Shown: positions 17,467-26,622 of the stretch, in pieces
Layout of the letters: each line of letters opens with the position of its first letter
Position numbering within the stretch: the first letter of the stretch is position 1
Assembly (NCBI RefSeq): GCF_005502465.1
Contig: NZ_SCOT01000015.1
Span: forward strand, 21,052 to 85,051
DNA length: 64,000 bases
Direction of reading: 5' to 3'
Origin: Sphingopyxis sp. L1A2A
GTDB taxonomy: Bacteria; Pseudomonadota; Alphaproteobacteria; Sphingomonadales; Sphingomonadaceae
Notes under the pieces: model-generated
The model's input: the letters and a program-made list of their open reading frames with translations, nothing else
The model's database searches: none
What the model was told of the DNA's origin: nothing
Translations under genes and position numbers: made by a program

Positions 17467-17505
17467 ATATATTAGTTGATTCTAATTTAGCAATTCCTAA
17501 TATAT
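17467..17505. promoter_or_regulatory. Tandem operator for the BigR-like repressor
   Basis: The AT-rich divergent intergenic stretch has outer arms ATATATTAG (17467-17475) and CTAATATAT (17497-17505), a perfect inverted repeat. Inside it are four half-sites: TTAG 17472, CTAA 17482, TTAG 17487 and CTAA 17497. They give two TTAG-N6-CTAA dyads whose starts are 15 bp apart. The region ends next to the AAGGAG of the 17524 gene, and starts 7 nt from the bigR start, so binding would block both promoters. Confidence 0.65.
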
Positions 17506-17523
17506 ATGCAAAGGAGATTTCTC

Positions 17524-18399
17524 ATGACCGCCGCTTCCCCTCGCCCCGACGTCGCCGGCTTTTTCGACGCCGCGACCAATACGATCAGCTATATCGTTGC
17601 CGATCCCGCCACCGGCACAGCGGCGATCGTCGATCCGGTGCTCGATTTCAGCCAGCGCGACGGTCGCACCTCGACCGCCGGGGCTGACCGGTTGCTCGCG
17701 GAAATCGAAGCGCGCGGGCTGCATCTTGCCTATGTGCTCGAAACCCACGCCCATGCCGACCATCTGACCGCGGCGCATCACATCCACGAACGCACCGGCG
17801 CGCCGATCGTCATTGGCCGCCATATCGGCGACGTGCAGCGCATCTTTGCGCCGCTGTTCGGCGCCAACGATGTTGTACCCGATGGCAGCGCCTTTTCGCG
17901 GCTGGTCGATGAAGACGACACGCTGCCGCTAGGCGAGCTGACGATCGGCGTCATCCACACGCCGGGCCACACGCCCGCCTGCGTGACCTACACGATCGGC
18001 GATGCCGCCTTTGTCGGCGATACGCTGTTCCAGCCCGACTATGGCACCGCGCGCGCCGACTTTCCCGGCGGCGACGCCGCGACGCTTTATCGGTCGGTCC
18101 GCAAGATTTTCGCCCTGCCCGCGAACACCCGCGTCTTTACCTGTCACGATTACCCGACCCAGGATCGTAGCGAACCCGAATGGGAATCGACCGTCGCCGA
18201 GCAGCGCGCTGGCAACGTCCATGTCCATGACGGGGTCAGCGAAGCCGATTTCGTCGCGATGCGCAGCGCGCGCGACAAGGGTTTGGCGGCGCCGCAGCTA
18301 ATCCTGCCGTCATTGCAGGTCAATATTCGCGCGGGCGCGCTGCCGCCGGTTGAAGCCGATGGACGCCGCTATTTGCGGATTCCGCTCGATACGATCTGA
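17524..18399 (+). CDS. blh: Metallo-beta-lactamase-fold persulfide dioxygenase-like hydrolase (Blh/ETHE1 type)
   Basis: The 291-residue protein has the metal motif THAHADHLTAA (His75, His77, Asp79, His80), a further His in HTPGHTPACVTY, and DYGTARADFPGGDAATLYRS, which is typical of ETHE1-like persulfide dioxygenases and of the Blh protein beside BigR. It should oxidise glutathione persulfide or similar to sulfite. ATG 17524 has a strong AAGGAG 8 nt upstream, so it is preferred over an ATG at 17506. It is divergent from the bigR operon, which can remove or pass on the sulfur product. Confidence 0.9.
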   Translation: MTAASPRPDVAGFFDAATNTISYIVADPATGTAAIVDPVLDFSQRDGRTSTAGADRLLAEIEARGLHLAYVLETHAHADHLTAAHHIHERTGAPIVIGRHIGDVQRIFAPLFGANDVVPDGSAFSRLVDEDDTLPLGELTIGVIHTPGHTPACVTYTIGDAAFVGDTLFQPDYGTARADFPGGDAATLYRSVRKIFALPANTRVFTCHDYPTQDRSEPEWESTVAEQRAGNVHVHDGVSEADFVAMRSARDKGLAAPQLILPSLQVNIRAGALPPVEADGRRYLRIPLDTI

Positions 18400-18468
18400 T
18401 CCGCGCCAACGCGCTTGAGTCGCCCGCGGTGCTGCGCCAAGGTTGCGCGTAAAGCGGGAGAGCGCGGC

Positions 18469-19941
18469 ATGGCGGAAAAAATCATCGTTATCGACGAGGG
18501 GACGACCTCGACCCGGACGATGCTGTTTGCCGCCGATGGGGTACCGCTCGGCAGCGCGCAGCGTGAGTTTCAGCAGCACTATCCCGGTCCCGGGCTGGTC
18601 GAGCATGATGCCGCCGAAATCTGGGAAGCCACCCTCGCCTGTACCCGCGCAATGATCAAGAAGGCGGGCGGTGCGGACAAAATCGCGGCGATCGGGATCA
18701 CCAACCAGCGCGAAACGATCGTATTCTGGGATCGCACCACCGGCGAACCGCTGGCGCCCGCGATCGTGTGGCAGGACCGCCGCACCGCCGGCGACTGCGC
18801 GGCGCTGAAGGAGGCGGGGCATGAGGCGGCGGTGCAGGCGACGACCGGGCTGCTGCTCGACCCCTATTTTTCGGGGAGCAAGATCGGCTGGGCGCTGAAG
18901 AATTGGCCGCAGCTTCGCGAAGCGGGCGAGCGGCTCGCGGTCGGGACGATCGAATCCTATCTGATTTTCCGCCTGACCGGCGGTGTCCATGTCAGCGATG
19001 CGACCAATGCGTCGCGCACCTTGCTGATGGATATCAATGGTGCGGGCGGCTGGGATGCCGGCCTGTGCGACCTGCTCGGCGTGCCGATGGGTCTACTCCC
19101 CGAAATCACCGGCTGCACGACCACCGTCGGCACGACCGATCCATCGCTGTTCGGCGCCGCGATCGCAATCTGCGGCATGGCGGGCGATCAGCAGGCGGCA
19201 ACGATCGGGCAGGCGTGTCTGTCGCCGGGGCAAACGAAGGCGACCTTCGGCACCGGCGCCTTCATCCTGTCGGCGAGCGGGACGGTGCGCCCGCACTCCA
19301 AAAACCGCCTGCTCGCCACGGTGCTGGTCCAGGAGGGCGACACCCGCTCCTACGCGCTCGAGGGATCGGTGTTCGTTGCGGGCAGCCTGATCAAATGGCT
19401 GCGTGATGGGCTGGGGCTGCTGTCCAATGCGGCCGAAAGTGAAGGGCTGGCGCGGTCGATCGAGGACAATGGCGGCGTCTATCTGGTCCCTGCCCTCACC
19501 GGACTCGGCGCGCCGCACTGGCGCCCCGACGCGCTCGCTGCGCTGTCGGGGCTCAGCTTTGCGAGCAGCAAGGCGCATGTGGCGCGCGCCGCACTGGAGG
19601 CGCAGGCGTATCAAGCGCACGACCTGAAATCCGCCTTCGCCGCGGACGGCGTCGATTGGGCCGACCTGCGCATCGACGGCGGCATGGCCGCGAACGACTG
19701 GATGGCGCAGGACCTCGCCGACATGCTCGACCTGACCGTCGAGCGGCCCGACTTTGTCGAAAGTACTGCACTGGGCGCGGCCATGCTCGCCGCCACTGGC
19801 GCGGGCCTGTATCCCGATCTGGCGAGCGCGGCCAACGCGATGCGCGGCACCGCGACGCGCTTCACGTCGGCGCTGGATACCGACAAACGCAAAACGCGCC
19901 TCGCCGGGTGGCAAAGCGCGCTTGCAAAGGTTTTAGGCTAA
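18469..19941 (+). CDS. glpK: Glycerol kinase
   Basis: The 490-residue FGGY-family kinase phosphorylates glycerol to sn-glycerol-3-phosphate. It shows IDEGTTSTRTMLF at the N-terminus (the family more often has DQGTTSSR), GITNQRETIVFWDRTTG, AIVWQDRRT, and FGTGAFIL. ATG 18469 follows GGGAG at a good distance, while an upstream in-frame ATG at 18415 would add an Arg/Cys-rich leader. No glpF, glpD or glpR is adjacent, and it follows the persulfide gene by only 69 nt on the same strand, so it may share that transcript. Confidence 0.95.
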   Translation: MAEKIIVIDEGTTSTRTMLFAADGVPLGSAQREFQQHYPGPGLVEHDAAEIWEATLACTRAMIKKAGGADKIAAIGITNQRETIVFWDRTTGEPLAPAIVWQDRRTAGDCAALKEAGHEAAVQATTGLLLDPYFSGSKIGWALKNWPQLREAGERLAVGTIESYLIFRLTGGVHVSDATNASRTLLMDINGAGGWDAGLCDLLGVPMGLLPEITGCTTTVGTTDPSLFGAAIAICGMAGDQQAATIGQACLSPGQTKATFGTGAFILSASGTVRPHSKNRLLATVLVQEGDTRSYALEGSVFVAGSLIKWLRDGLGLLSNAAESEGLARSIEDNGGVYLVPALTGLGAPHWRPDALAALSGLSFASSKAHVARAALEAQAYQAHDLKSAFAADGVDWADLRIDGGMAANDWMAQDLADMLDLTVERPDFVESTALGAAMLAATGAGLYPDLASAANAMRGTATRFTSALDTDKRKTRLAGWQSALAKVLG

Positions 19942-19955
19942 AGTGCCGAAGCGGC

Positions 19956-20183
19956 TTAGCGCTTGAGGGTGAGACCACCGAAGCGCTTGTTGAACTTGGC
20001 AACCTGACCCGCAGCGTCAAGCATGCGGCCGTTGCCGCCGGTCCAGGCCGGGTGCGCCGTCGGGTCGATTTCGAGCGTCATCGTGTCGCCCTCTTTGCCC
20101 CAGGTCGAGCGCGTCTGATATTCGGTGCCATCGGTCATCTTGACGGTGATCATGTGATAGGCGGGGTGAATGTCTTGTTTCAT
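19956..20183 (-). CDS. rpmE: 50S ribosomal protein L31
   Basis: The 75-residue product begins [19 protein letters not shown] and ends [12 protein letters not shown], the standard L31 pattern. The zinc-binding CxxC set seen in one L31 class is missing: there is no Cys, so it is the zinc-free form. ATG 20183 has AGGAG upstream (in CAGGAGCCAAAG). The gene is convergent with glpK with only 14 nt between the stops. Confidence 0.95.
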   Translation of the reverse strand: MKQDIHPAYHMITVKMTDGTEYQTRSTWGKEGDTMTLEIDPTAHPAWTGGNGRMLDAAGQVAKFNKRFGGLTLKR

Positions 20184-20294
20184 GTCTTTGGCTCCTGTGC
20201 CGCTGGTTACCGACCAGCGGGCGCGAGTCTGTGCGTCCGGGGACGCGAAGGTGCGGCCTTTAGTGGCCAATGGGGTAAAATGCAACACCCCCTC

Positions 20295-20365
20295 GTCATG
20301 CCGGACTTGATCCGGCATCCATTGCTGCGAGGGCGTCATGGACCCCGGATCAAGTCCGGGGTGAC
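20295..20365. repeat. Intergenic palindromic repeat (CCGGATCAAGTCCGG family), full copy
   Basis: Two stem-loops in opposite orientation, GCCGGACTTGATCCGGC on the left and CCCCGGATCAAGTCCGGGG on the right, together form a larger palindrome ending in GTCAT and GTGACG. It lies between fabZ and rpmE, where it may also terminate the fabZ transcript. A half copy is at 9665-9697. Confidence 0.75.
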
Positions 20366-20385
20366 GAAAAAAACAGCGTCCGTTA

Positions 20386-20865
20386 CTAGTCGCTCGGCGG
20401 GTCGGCGATCATCGCGGTGAACTGACATTCTGCTGCCAGCACGCCGTCCAGCATCGCCTTGCCTTCAAACCGGCAGACGCTGCGCTTGGCCTGGATGATC
20501 GTGGCGTGCAGGTCGAGCAGACAGCCGGGTTCGACCGGCTTGCGGAACTTCGCCCCGTCGATCGCCATGAAATAGACGAGCTTGCCGGTGCCGGCGAGCC
20601 CCATCGATTCGATCGCGAGGACGCCGGCGGCCTGCGCCAGCGCCTCGACGATCAAAACGCCCGGCATGATCGGCCGACCGGGGAAATGCCCCTGGAAAAA
20701 GGGCTCGTTCATCGTCACCGCTTTGACCGCGTGGATCGACGTGTCGGGCACGATCGAGACCACCCGGTCGACGAGCAGCATCGGATAACGGTGCGGCAGC
20801 AGGGTCAGGATCCGGCGGATGTCCACCGGTCCCATTGCTCCCGCCACATTTTCCCCGTCGGCCAT
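20386..20865 (-). CDS. fabZ: 3-hydroxyacyl-[ACP] dehydratase
   Basis: The 159-residue hot-dog enzyme removes water from beta-hydroxyacyl-ACP in fatty acid synthesis. [14 protein letters not shown] near residues 22-35 and [20 protein letters not shown], with the catalytic His and Glu, are diagnostic. It begins 5 nt after the skp-like gene. In most Gram-negatives lpxD would lie between skp and fabZ, and lpxA after fabZ; neither is here. Confidence 0.96.
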   Translation of the reverse strand: MADGENVAGAMGPVDIRRILTLLPHRYPMLLVDRVVSIVPDTSIHAVKAVTMNEPFFQGHFPGRPIMPGVLIVEALAQAAGVLAIESMGLAGTGKLVYFMAIDGAKFRKPVEPGCLLDLHATIIQAKRSVCRFEGKAMLDGVLAAECQFTAMIADPPSD

Positions 20866-20870
20866 GACGC

Positions 20871-21563
20871 TTATCGGGTCGTCGGTGCGGTGCCGGTCGG
20901 CGCCGGCGCCGCGGGGGTGGCACCCGGCTGCGCTGCACGGGCGGCGTCCATCAGCTGCTGGTTGCGCTGCTGGACCAGCTGGCCCGGCTGGTAACCGGCC
21001 GGAACCGCGATCGACACATTCGGCAGCAGACGGTTGAGCTCGGTCACCACGGCATCGGTGATATCGACGTTGTTTTCACGCGCCAGCACCGCATCGGGGT
21101 TGAGCAAAAGGTCGATCTTTTTCGCGGTCATCGCAGCGCGGATCGCCTCGTTCATGCGGACGCTGATCTGGTCTTCGACATACGCGATGGCGAGCTCGAC
21201 CGGGCGACCGATCTGGCCGAGTTCGGCCTGCGCTGCCTGACGCTTGTTCTGGACTGCTTGGCCGGCAGCCTGCAGGGTGGCCTGGTTCTGCGGCGTCTTT
21301 TTCAGCTCTTCATTATATTTGGCGATCAGGACGTTGATTTCGGCCTGCAGCGTCTGGCCGCGCGACTGCTGCTGATCGATTTGCGCCTTGTAGGTGGTTT
21401 CGATCTGCTGCGACGCGACCGAAAATGCGTTCGAGCGCGCGGCGGCGACGCGAACATCGGCGACAGCGACGGCTTTCGCCTGGGCGATCGCGGGGACGGC
21501 CATGATCGGCGAAACCGACAGCGTGGCGACGGCGAGCGCCGAAGCGACAAGAATTTTCTTCAT
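20871..21563 (-). CDS. skp: Periplasmic OmpH/Skp-family chaperone
   Basis: The 230-residue protein has a signal peptide ([22 protein letters not shown], cleavage near AIAQA) and a long coiled-coil region (residues about 50-130) with many Gln, like the tentacles of Skp. Skp holds unfolded outer membrane proteins for BamA. The C-terminal 45 residues are Gln/Ala/Pro-rich and extend beyond the E. coli protein. Its ATG shares a base with the bamA stop (TGATG), so the two are translated together. Confidence 0.9.
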   Translation of the reverse strand: MKKILVASALAVATLSVSPIMAVPAIAQAKAVAVADVRVAAARSNAFSVASQQIETTYKAQIDQQQSRGQTLQAEINVLIAKYNEELKKTPQNQATLQAAGQAVQNKRQAAQAELGQIGRPVELAIAYVEDQISVRMNEAIRAAMTAKKIDLLLNPDAVLARENNVDITDAVVTELNRLLPNVSIAVPAGYQPGQLVQQRNQQLMDAARAAQPGATPAAPAPTGTAPTTR

Positions 21564-24259
21564 CAGAATTGGGTTCCTACGTTGAATGAGAAGCGTTTGG
21601 TATCATCACCCTCTTCTTTGCGAAGGGCGTAAGCGAAATCGATCCGGAAGGGGCCGAAAGGCGAATTCCAGTTGACCCCGGCCCCGATCGAAACACGCGG
21701 CATCCAGGTGTCGCCAAAGAAGCGTTCCTCGAACGGCGGCAGCTGAGAAAAGCCGGCCGGACAAGTCGTGTATTGCCCGGTACCCGTCGTGACGCCGTTG
21801 GTGGTCGTGGTCGTTTCCGATGCGAACTGGCTGACGCCCGTCGTCGCGTTGCGGCAGAGAAACTTGGTCAGACCAAAACCCGGGGCGGTCGGATCGGTTT
21901 CCCTGAAGTCGGCGAGCGTCGTCAGCGTCGGACGCTTGACGCTGAACACCGAACCGACATCGAGGAAGATCGACGGCCGCAGCCCCAGTTCCTTGGCGCC
22001 GGTACCGAGCGGAATATCGAGCTCGATACGGCCCTGATAATAAGCGCGGCCGCCGAGCGCGTCGTCGATCTGGGCGTCGCTGCTCGTATCAAGGATCGGG
22101 TTGGCCGGATTGGTCAGATCGACCGTCGCATAGCGGACGACGCGGGGACCGATACCGCGAATGTCGAACCCGCGCATTTGCGGTTCGCCCAGGAAGAAAC
22201 GGTCGGTCAGGCGGACCTTGTCGCTGGTCGGGGTCGGCGCGCTGCCGAACGGATAGATGTAGCCGCCCTCAGCCGATAGGTTGAGAATGAAGCGGCTGCC
22301 GAGGTTGAAATGCTTGCTGCCCGAGGCGCGGGTGCGGACATATTTCACGCTGCCGCCCAGGCCGGCAAAATCCTGGCTGAGCGACAGTGACTGGCCCCGC
22401 GTGGGACGCAGGCGATTGTCGCGATCGTCATAGGCGAGCGTATAGCCGACCAGCGAGGTCGTGCGCTTACCGATTGCATCGCACAGATAACGACCGGCAA
22501 CGAGCGGATCGCACTGGTCGCCAAAGAAATAGATGCCGCGATCGAGCGTCACATCATCATAGTTCAGGCTGTAACGCCCAAAGAAGGACATGAATTCGGT
22601 CAGCGGCACACCGGCGTTGAGCTGGAACCCGGTGGTCACCTGCTGGAACGTCGTCTGGCGATCATTGTTGATGAAGTTGAACGAGTTCAAATCGCGGCGA
22701 TAGACGCTGCCGCCGACCGAGATATTGCGGTCGAACAGATAGGGTTCGGTAAAGCCGAGTTCGATCGACTTCGAATAGCTCGAATAATTGACCGACGCCT
22801 GAAGCTGCTGGCCCAGGCCGCGGAAGTTGCGCTGGCGGATCGACGCCTGAAGCAGAAAATTCTCGATCGACGAGAAACCGGCCGACAGCGACAATTCGCC
22901 GGTCGGCTTTTCCTCGACATTGGTTTCCAGGATGATGCGGTCGGGGGCGCTGCCCTCCTTGCGCTCGATCTCCAGATTTTCCTGGAAATAACCCAGGCTG
23001 TTCAAGCGGTTTTCGGTGCGCTTGATGCCAAAGCTGTTGAACGCATCGCCTTCGTTCAAACGGAATTCGCGGCGCACGACCTTGTCGTGGGTCAGCGTGT
23101 TGCCGTTGACGTCGATCCGCTCCACGTAAGTTCGCGGACTTTCGGCGACGTTGAAGGTGATCGCCATCGTCCGGTCTTCGGCGTTGCGGCGGAATTCGGG
23201 GTTGATGTCGGCAAAGGCATAGCCGAACAGCCCGGCGGTCTCGCTCAGGCTTTCAACCGTATCCTCGACCAGCTTGGCATCATACCAATCGTCGGTTTTC
23301 ATCGGCAGCAGCGTCTTCAGCATTTCGGGCTGGAAATCGCGCAGCTCGCTTTTCACATCGACGGCGCCGAATTTATAGCGTTCACCTTCCTCGACGACAT
23401 AGGTGATGATGAAATCTTGCTTGTTGCTCGTCAGTTCGGCCACCGCCGAAATGACGCGGAAATCGGCGTAGCCGTTAGCGAGATAAAACAGGCGCAGCTT
23501 CTGCTGGTCATAGGCCAGGCGATCGGGATCATAGCTGGTATTCGACGACAGGATCGTCAGCAGGCTCGACTCCTTAGTCGCCATCTCGTCCTTCAGATCG
23601 CCGTCGCTGAACTTGTCGTTGCCCAGGATGTTGATCTGGCGAACCTTTGACTTCGGCCCTTCGTTGATTTCGAACACGACATCGACGCGGTTCTGGTCGA
23701 GTGAGACCATCTTCGGTTCGACCGTCGCGGCAAAGCGGCCCTGGCGTTTGTAAAGCTCGATGATCCGCGCCACGTCGGCGCGCACTTTCGAGCGGGTAAA
23801 GATCTGGCGCGGCGCCAGTTTGATCTCGGGCCGGATCTTGTCTTCCTTCAGGCGCTTGTTGCCTTCCAGAATAACGCGGTTGATCACCGGATTTTCGGCG
23901 ACCTGGATCGTCAGCGCACCATTGTTGTCGGTGATCTGGAAATCCTTGAACAACTCGGTCGCGGCCAGGTCTTTCAAGGCCTGGTCAAGGATCGATCGGT
24001 CGTAGCGCTGGCCGACGCGCAGCCGCAGATACGACAGGATCGTCTGGGCCTCGAGCCGCTGGTTGCCGACGACGGTGATCGACTGGACCGTCGTCGCGGC
24101 GGGCGCCGCTTCGGGGGCAGGCGCCGGAACAGTGGGAGCAGCGACGGGCGGCGGCGCGACTTCCTGCGCCATCAGCGGCGGTGCCAGCATCGTGCCGGCC
24201 AAAAGAAGTGCCGACAGCTGTGTCCGGCCCAAATATTTATGTGAAGCCACGCTGTTCAT
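21563..24259 (-). CDS. bamA: Outer membrane protein assembly factor BamA
   Basis: The 898-residue protein has a signal peptide, a Pro/Ala-rich linker, five POTRA domains (from TVQSITVVGNQRLEA, about residues 58-420) and an Omp85 beta barrel ending in the aromatic FNVGTQF. It inserts beta-barrel proteins into the outer membrane; the large autotransporter at 52.9-60 kb is a likely client. ATG 24259 (MNSVASHKY) is preferred over an in-frame TTG upstream. It is preceded by rseP and followed by skp, the classic order. Confidence 0.96.
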   Translation of the reverse strand: MNSVASHKYLGRTQLSALLLAGTMLAPPLMAQEVAPPPVAAPTVPAPAPEAAPAATTVQSITVVGNQRLEAQTILSYLRLRVGQRYDRSILDQALKDLAATELFKDFQITDNNGALTIQVAENPVINRVILEGNKRLKEDKIRPEIKLAPRQIFTRSKVRADVARIIELYKRQGRFAATVEPKMVSLDQNRVDVVFEINEGPKSKVRQINILGNDKFSDGDLKDEMATKESSLLTILSSNTSYDPDRLAYDQQKLRLFYLANGYADFRVISAVAELTSNKQDFIITYVVEEGERYKFGAVDVKSELRDFQPEMLKTLLPMKTDDWYDAKLVEDTVESLSETAGLFGYAFADINPEFRRNAEDRTMAITFNVAESPRTYVERIDVNGNTLTHDKVVRREFRLNEGDAFNSFGIKRTENRLNSLGYFQENLEIERKEGSAPDRIILETNVEEKPTGELSLSAGFSSIENFLLQASIRQRNFRGLGQQLQASVNYSSYSKSIELGFTEPYLFDRNISVGGSVYRRDLNSFNFINNDRQTTFQQVTTGFQLNAGVPLTEFMSFFGRYSLNYDDVTLDRGIYFFGDQCDPLVAGRYLCDAIGKRTTSLVGYTLAYDDRDNRLRPTRGQSLSLSQDFAGLGGSVKYVRTRASGSKHFNLGSRFILNLSAEGGYIYPFGSAPTPTSDKVRLTDRFFLGEPQMRGFDIRGIGPRVVRYATVDLTNPANPILDTSSDAQIDDALGGRAYYQGRIELDIPLGTGAKELGLRPSIFLDVGSVFSVKRPTLTTLADFRETDPTAPGFGLTKFLCRNATTGVSQFASETTTTTNGVTTGTGQYTTCPAGFSQLPPFEERFFGDTWMPRVSIGAGVNWNSPFGPFRIDFAYALRKEEGDDTKRFSFNVGTQF

Positions 24260-24331
24260 CCCGAAAAAATAACTCAAAAGCGCCAAACCCGCCTGACCGC
24301 CGGTTCGCGCGCACTCCCTGCCCCAGACTCG

Positions 24332-25471
24332 CTAGCCAATCAAGCGCGCGATCCCGTCCCACAGGCCCAATGAGCCCAAATCGTTGAAAGTCACGACCAG
24401 CATCAGGGTAACGACCGCCGCAAAGCCGAATCGGAACGCCCATTCCTGCACCCGGGGCGGAGCAGGACGTCGCCGGACCGCTTCATAAGCGTAGAATAGC
24501 AAATGACCACCATCGAGCATGGGCAATGGCAAGAGGTTGATGAACCCCAGATTGATGGAAATCAGGGCAATGAAGAATATCAGCGACGCCAGGCCCAACG
24601 TCGCCGCCTGCCCGGAAATTTCGGCGATCTTGACCGGACCGTTCATGTCCTTGATCGACCGGCGCCCGGTCAGAAACTGTCCTAGCACCTCGCCCGTCTG
24701 GCGGACGATCTGCCAGGTCTGGTGAAGGCCGACCATCGGTGCTTCGAGCAGCGTGACCGGCTGTAGTTGCGGCGGCGGCGGCGCCAGGCCGATGATCGCC
24801 CGCTCATAGTCTTTGCCGAAAGGGTCTTTTTCTTTGACCAGCTGCGGGGTCAGCTCAACCATCCGCTCGCTGCCCCCGCTGACCACGCGGACCTGCATCG
24901 CCTCGCCCGGACGGTGCGCCACCGCCATCGAGATATCGCCAAAGACCGCTATCGGTCGGCCGTCAATTTCAACAATTCGGTCACCGGTCCGCAGACCCGC
25001 GGTTGCGGCGGCCGATCCCACCGAAATCCCGCCCGCGACCGGCGGTGTCACCAGCTTTCCACCCGCCCACGCGAAGCCGGCGAGGATCAGGATCGCGAAC
25101 AGGAAATTGGTCACCGGCCCCGCGGCCACGATCAACGACCGTTTCCACACCGGCTGGGCCGGAAAAGTGTGCGATTTCTGTTCGGCCGGCAGGTGCTGCC
25201 ATTCGGCGTCGGGCTGGCTGACGGCGTCGCGGTCGCCCGCGAACTGGACATAGCCGCCCAGCGGCAGCCAGCCGATTTTCCATTCGGTGCCGCGCTTGTC
25301 GGTCCAGCCGAGAATCTTGCGACCAAAGCCGATCGAGAAGGTATCCGCTTTCACCCCGCACCAGCGACCGACGATATAATGGCCATATTCGTGCACAAAC
25401 ACGAGCGGCCCCAGCACCAGCAGAAACGCGAGCACGGTAAAGGCAAAACCAGGGGTCTCAAGCATGTTCAT
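24332..25471 (-). CDS. rseP: Site-2 intramembrane zinc protease RseP
   Basis: The 379-residue M50 protease has the zinc motif HEYGH at residues 27-31, the second metal site in NLLPLPMLDGGHLLF, and one PDZ domain in the middle (AATAGLRTGDRIVEIDGRPI). RseP cleaves anti-sigma factors and signal peptide remnants within the inner membrane. The start ATG (25471, or 25465) lies inside the end of dxr, giving an overlap of 8-14 nt. Confidence 0.95.
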   Translation of the reverse strand: MNMLETPGFAFTVLAFLLVLGPLVFVHEYGHYIVGRWCGVKADTFSIGFGRKILGWTDKRGTEWKIGWLPLGGYVQFAGDRDAVSQPDAEWQHLPAEQKSHTFPAQPVWKRSLIVAAGPVTNFLFAILILAGFAWAGGKLVTPPVAGGISVGSAAATAGLRTGDRIVEIDGRPIAVFGDISMAVAHRPGEAMQVRVVSGGSERMVELTPQLVKEKDPFGKDYERAIIGLAPPPPQLQPVTLLEAPMVGLHQTWQIVRQTGEVLGQFLTGRRSIKDMNGPVKIAEISGQAATLGLASLIFFIALISINLGFINLLPLPMLDGGHLLFYAYEAVRRRPAPPRVQEWAFRFGFAAVVTLMLVVTFNDLGSLGLWDGIARLIG

Positions 25472-26621
25472 ATAGGTCCACAAAGCGCTGGGCAGCCGCG
25501 CGGGATGCGGCATCGACGCTGAATATGTCGTGAAGCGACGTGGGTGCTGCCAGCGCCTCGGCATCGATCACCCGGCGCACCGTATCGACGATCGCGGGAA
25601 AGGATATGCGCCCCGCCAGGAACGCGGCGACCGCCACCTCGTTGGCAGCGTTGAGCTGCGCCGGGCGGGCGCCGCCCGCGGCAATCGCGGCGCGGCACAG
25701 CGCCGTAGCCGGGAAACGGACCTCGTCGGGCGCCTCGAAGTCGAGCCGCGCGATGGTCGCGAGGTCAAGCGGCGCGCATGGCGTCGCCATCCGCTGCGGC
25801 CAGGCGAGCGCACTCGCGATCGGGATCCGCATGTCAGGCGAGCCGAGCTGCGCCAGCGTCGAGCAGTCGATATATTCGACCAGGCTATGGATCACCGATT
25901 GCGGGTGAACGAGAATTTCGATGCGGTCGAGCCCGACCGGGAACAGATGATGCGCCTCGATCAGCTCCAGACCCTTGTTCATCATGGTTGCCGAATCGAC
26001 GCTGATCTTGGCGCCCATCGACCAGTTCGGATGCGCCACCGCCTGCGCCGGGGTGACGCGCGCCATGTCGGCGGCGCTCATCGTGCGGAACGGACCGCCG
26101 CTGGCGGTCAGGATGATGCGGCGGACCTGATCGATGCGGCCGCCCGCGAGACATTGAAAAATGGCATTATGTTCGCTGTCGACCGGCAGGATGGTGGCAC
26201 CCGATGCCTGCGCCGCCGCCATCATCAGCGCCCCCGCCGAAACCAGCGCCTCCTTGTTGGCGAGCGCCACATCGGTGCCGGCTTCCAGCGCCGCCATCGT
26301 CGGCGCCAGCCCCGCGGTACCGACGATCGCCGCCATCACCAGATCGGTCGGCCGCTGCGCCGCTTCGACCAGCGCGGCGGCGCCGGCGGCGACACCGATG
26401 TCGGTATCGGCGAGCGCCTCGCGCAATTCGGCGTAGCGCGCCGTATCGGCGATGACCGCCACATCGGGACGGAATTCGCGCGCCAGCTTTGCCAGTTCGG
26501 CAACGTCGCTGTTCGCGGTCAGCACGCTCACCTGCCACCCGTCACCATCGCGGCGGACGAGGTCGAGGGTCGATTGCCCCACCGACCCTGTGGCGCCGAA
26601 CAGCGAGAGGCGGCGGGTCAT
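25458..26621 (-). CDS. dxr: 1-deoxy-D-xylulose 5-phosphate reductoisomerase
   Basis: The 387-residue enzyme makes 2-C-methyl-D-erythritol 4-phosphate, the committed step of the MEP isoprenoid pathway. The NADPH loop is LFGATGSVGQSTLDLV at the N-terminus, and the metal/substrate site includes LPVDSEHNAIFQCL and ATMMNKGLELIEAHHLF. ATG 26621 (MTRRLSLFG) follows the cdsA stop by one nucleotide. It supplies precursor for the undecaprenyl synthase gene two genes upstream. Confidence 0.97.
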   Translation of the reverse strand: MTRRLSLFGATGSVGQSTLDLVRRDGDGWQVSVLTANSDVAELAKLAREFRPDVAVIADTARYAELREALADTDIGVAAGAAALVEAAQRPTDLVMAAIVGTAGLAPTMAALEAGTDVALANKEALVSAGALMMAAAQASGATILPVDSEHNAIFQCLAGGRIDQVRRIILTASGGPFRTMSAADMARVTPAQAVAHPNWSMGAKISVDSATMMNKGLELIEAHHLFPVGLDRIEILVHPQSVIHSLVEYIDCSTLAQLGSPDMRIPIASALAWPQRMATPCAPLDLATIARLDFEAPDEVRFPATALCRAAIAAGGARPAQLNAANEVAVAAFLAGRISFPAIVDTVRRVIDAEALAAPTSLHDIFSVDAASRAAAQRFVDLYEHA

Positions 26622-26622
26622 G

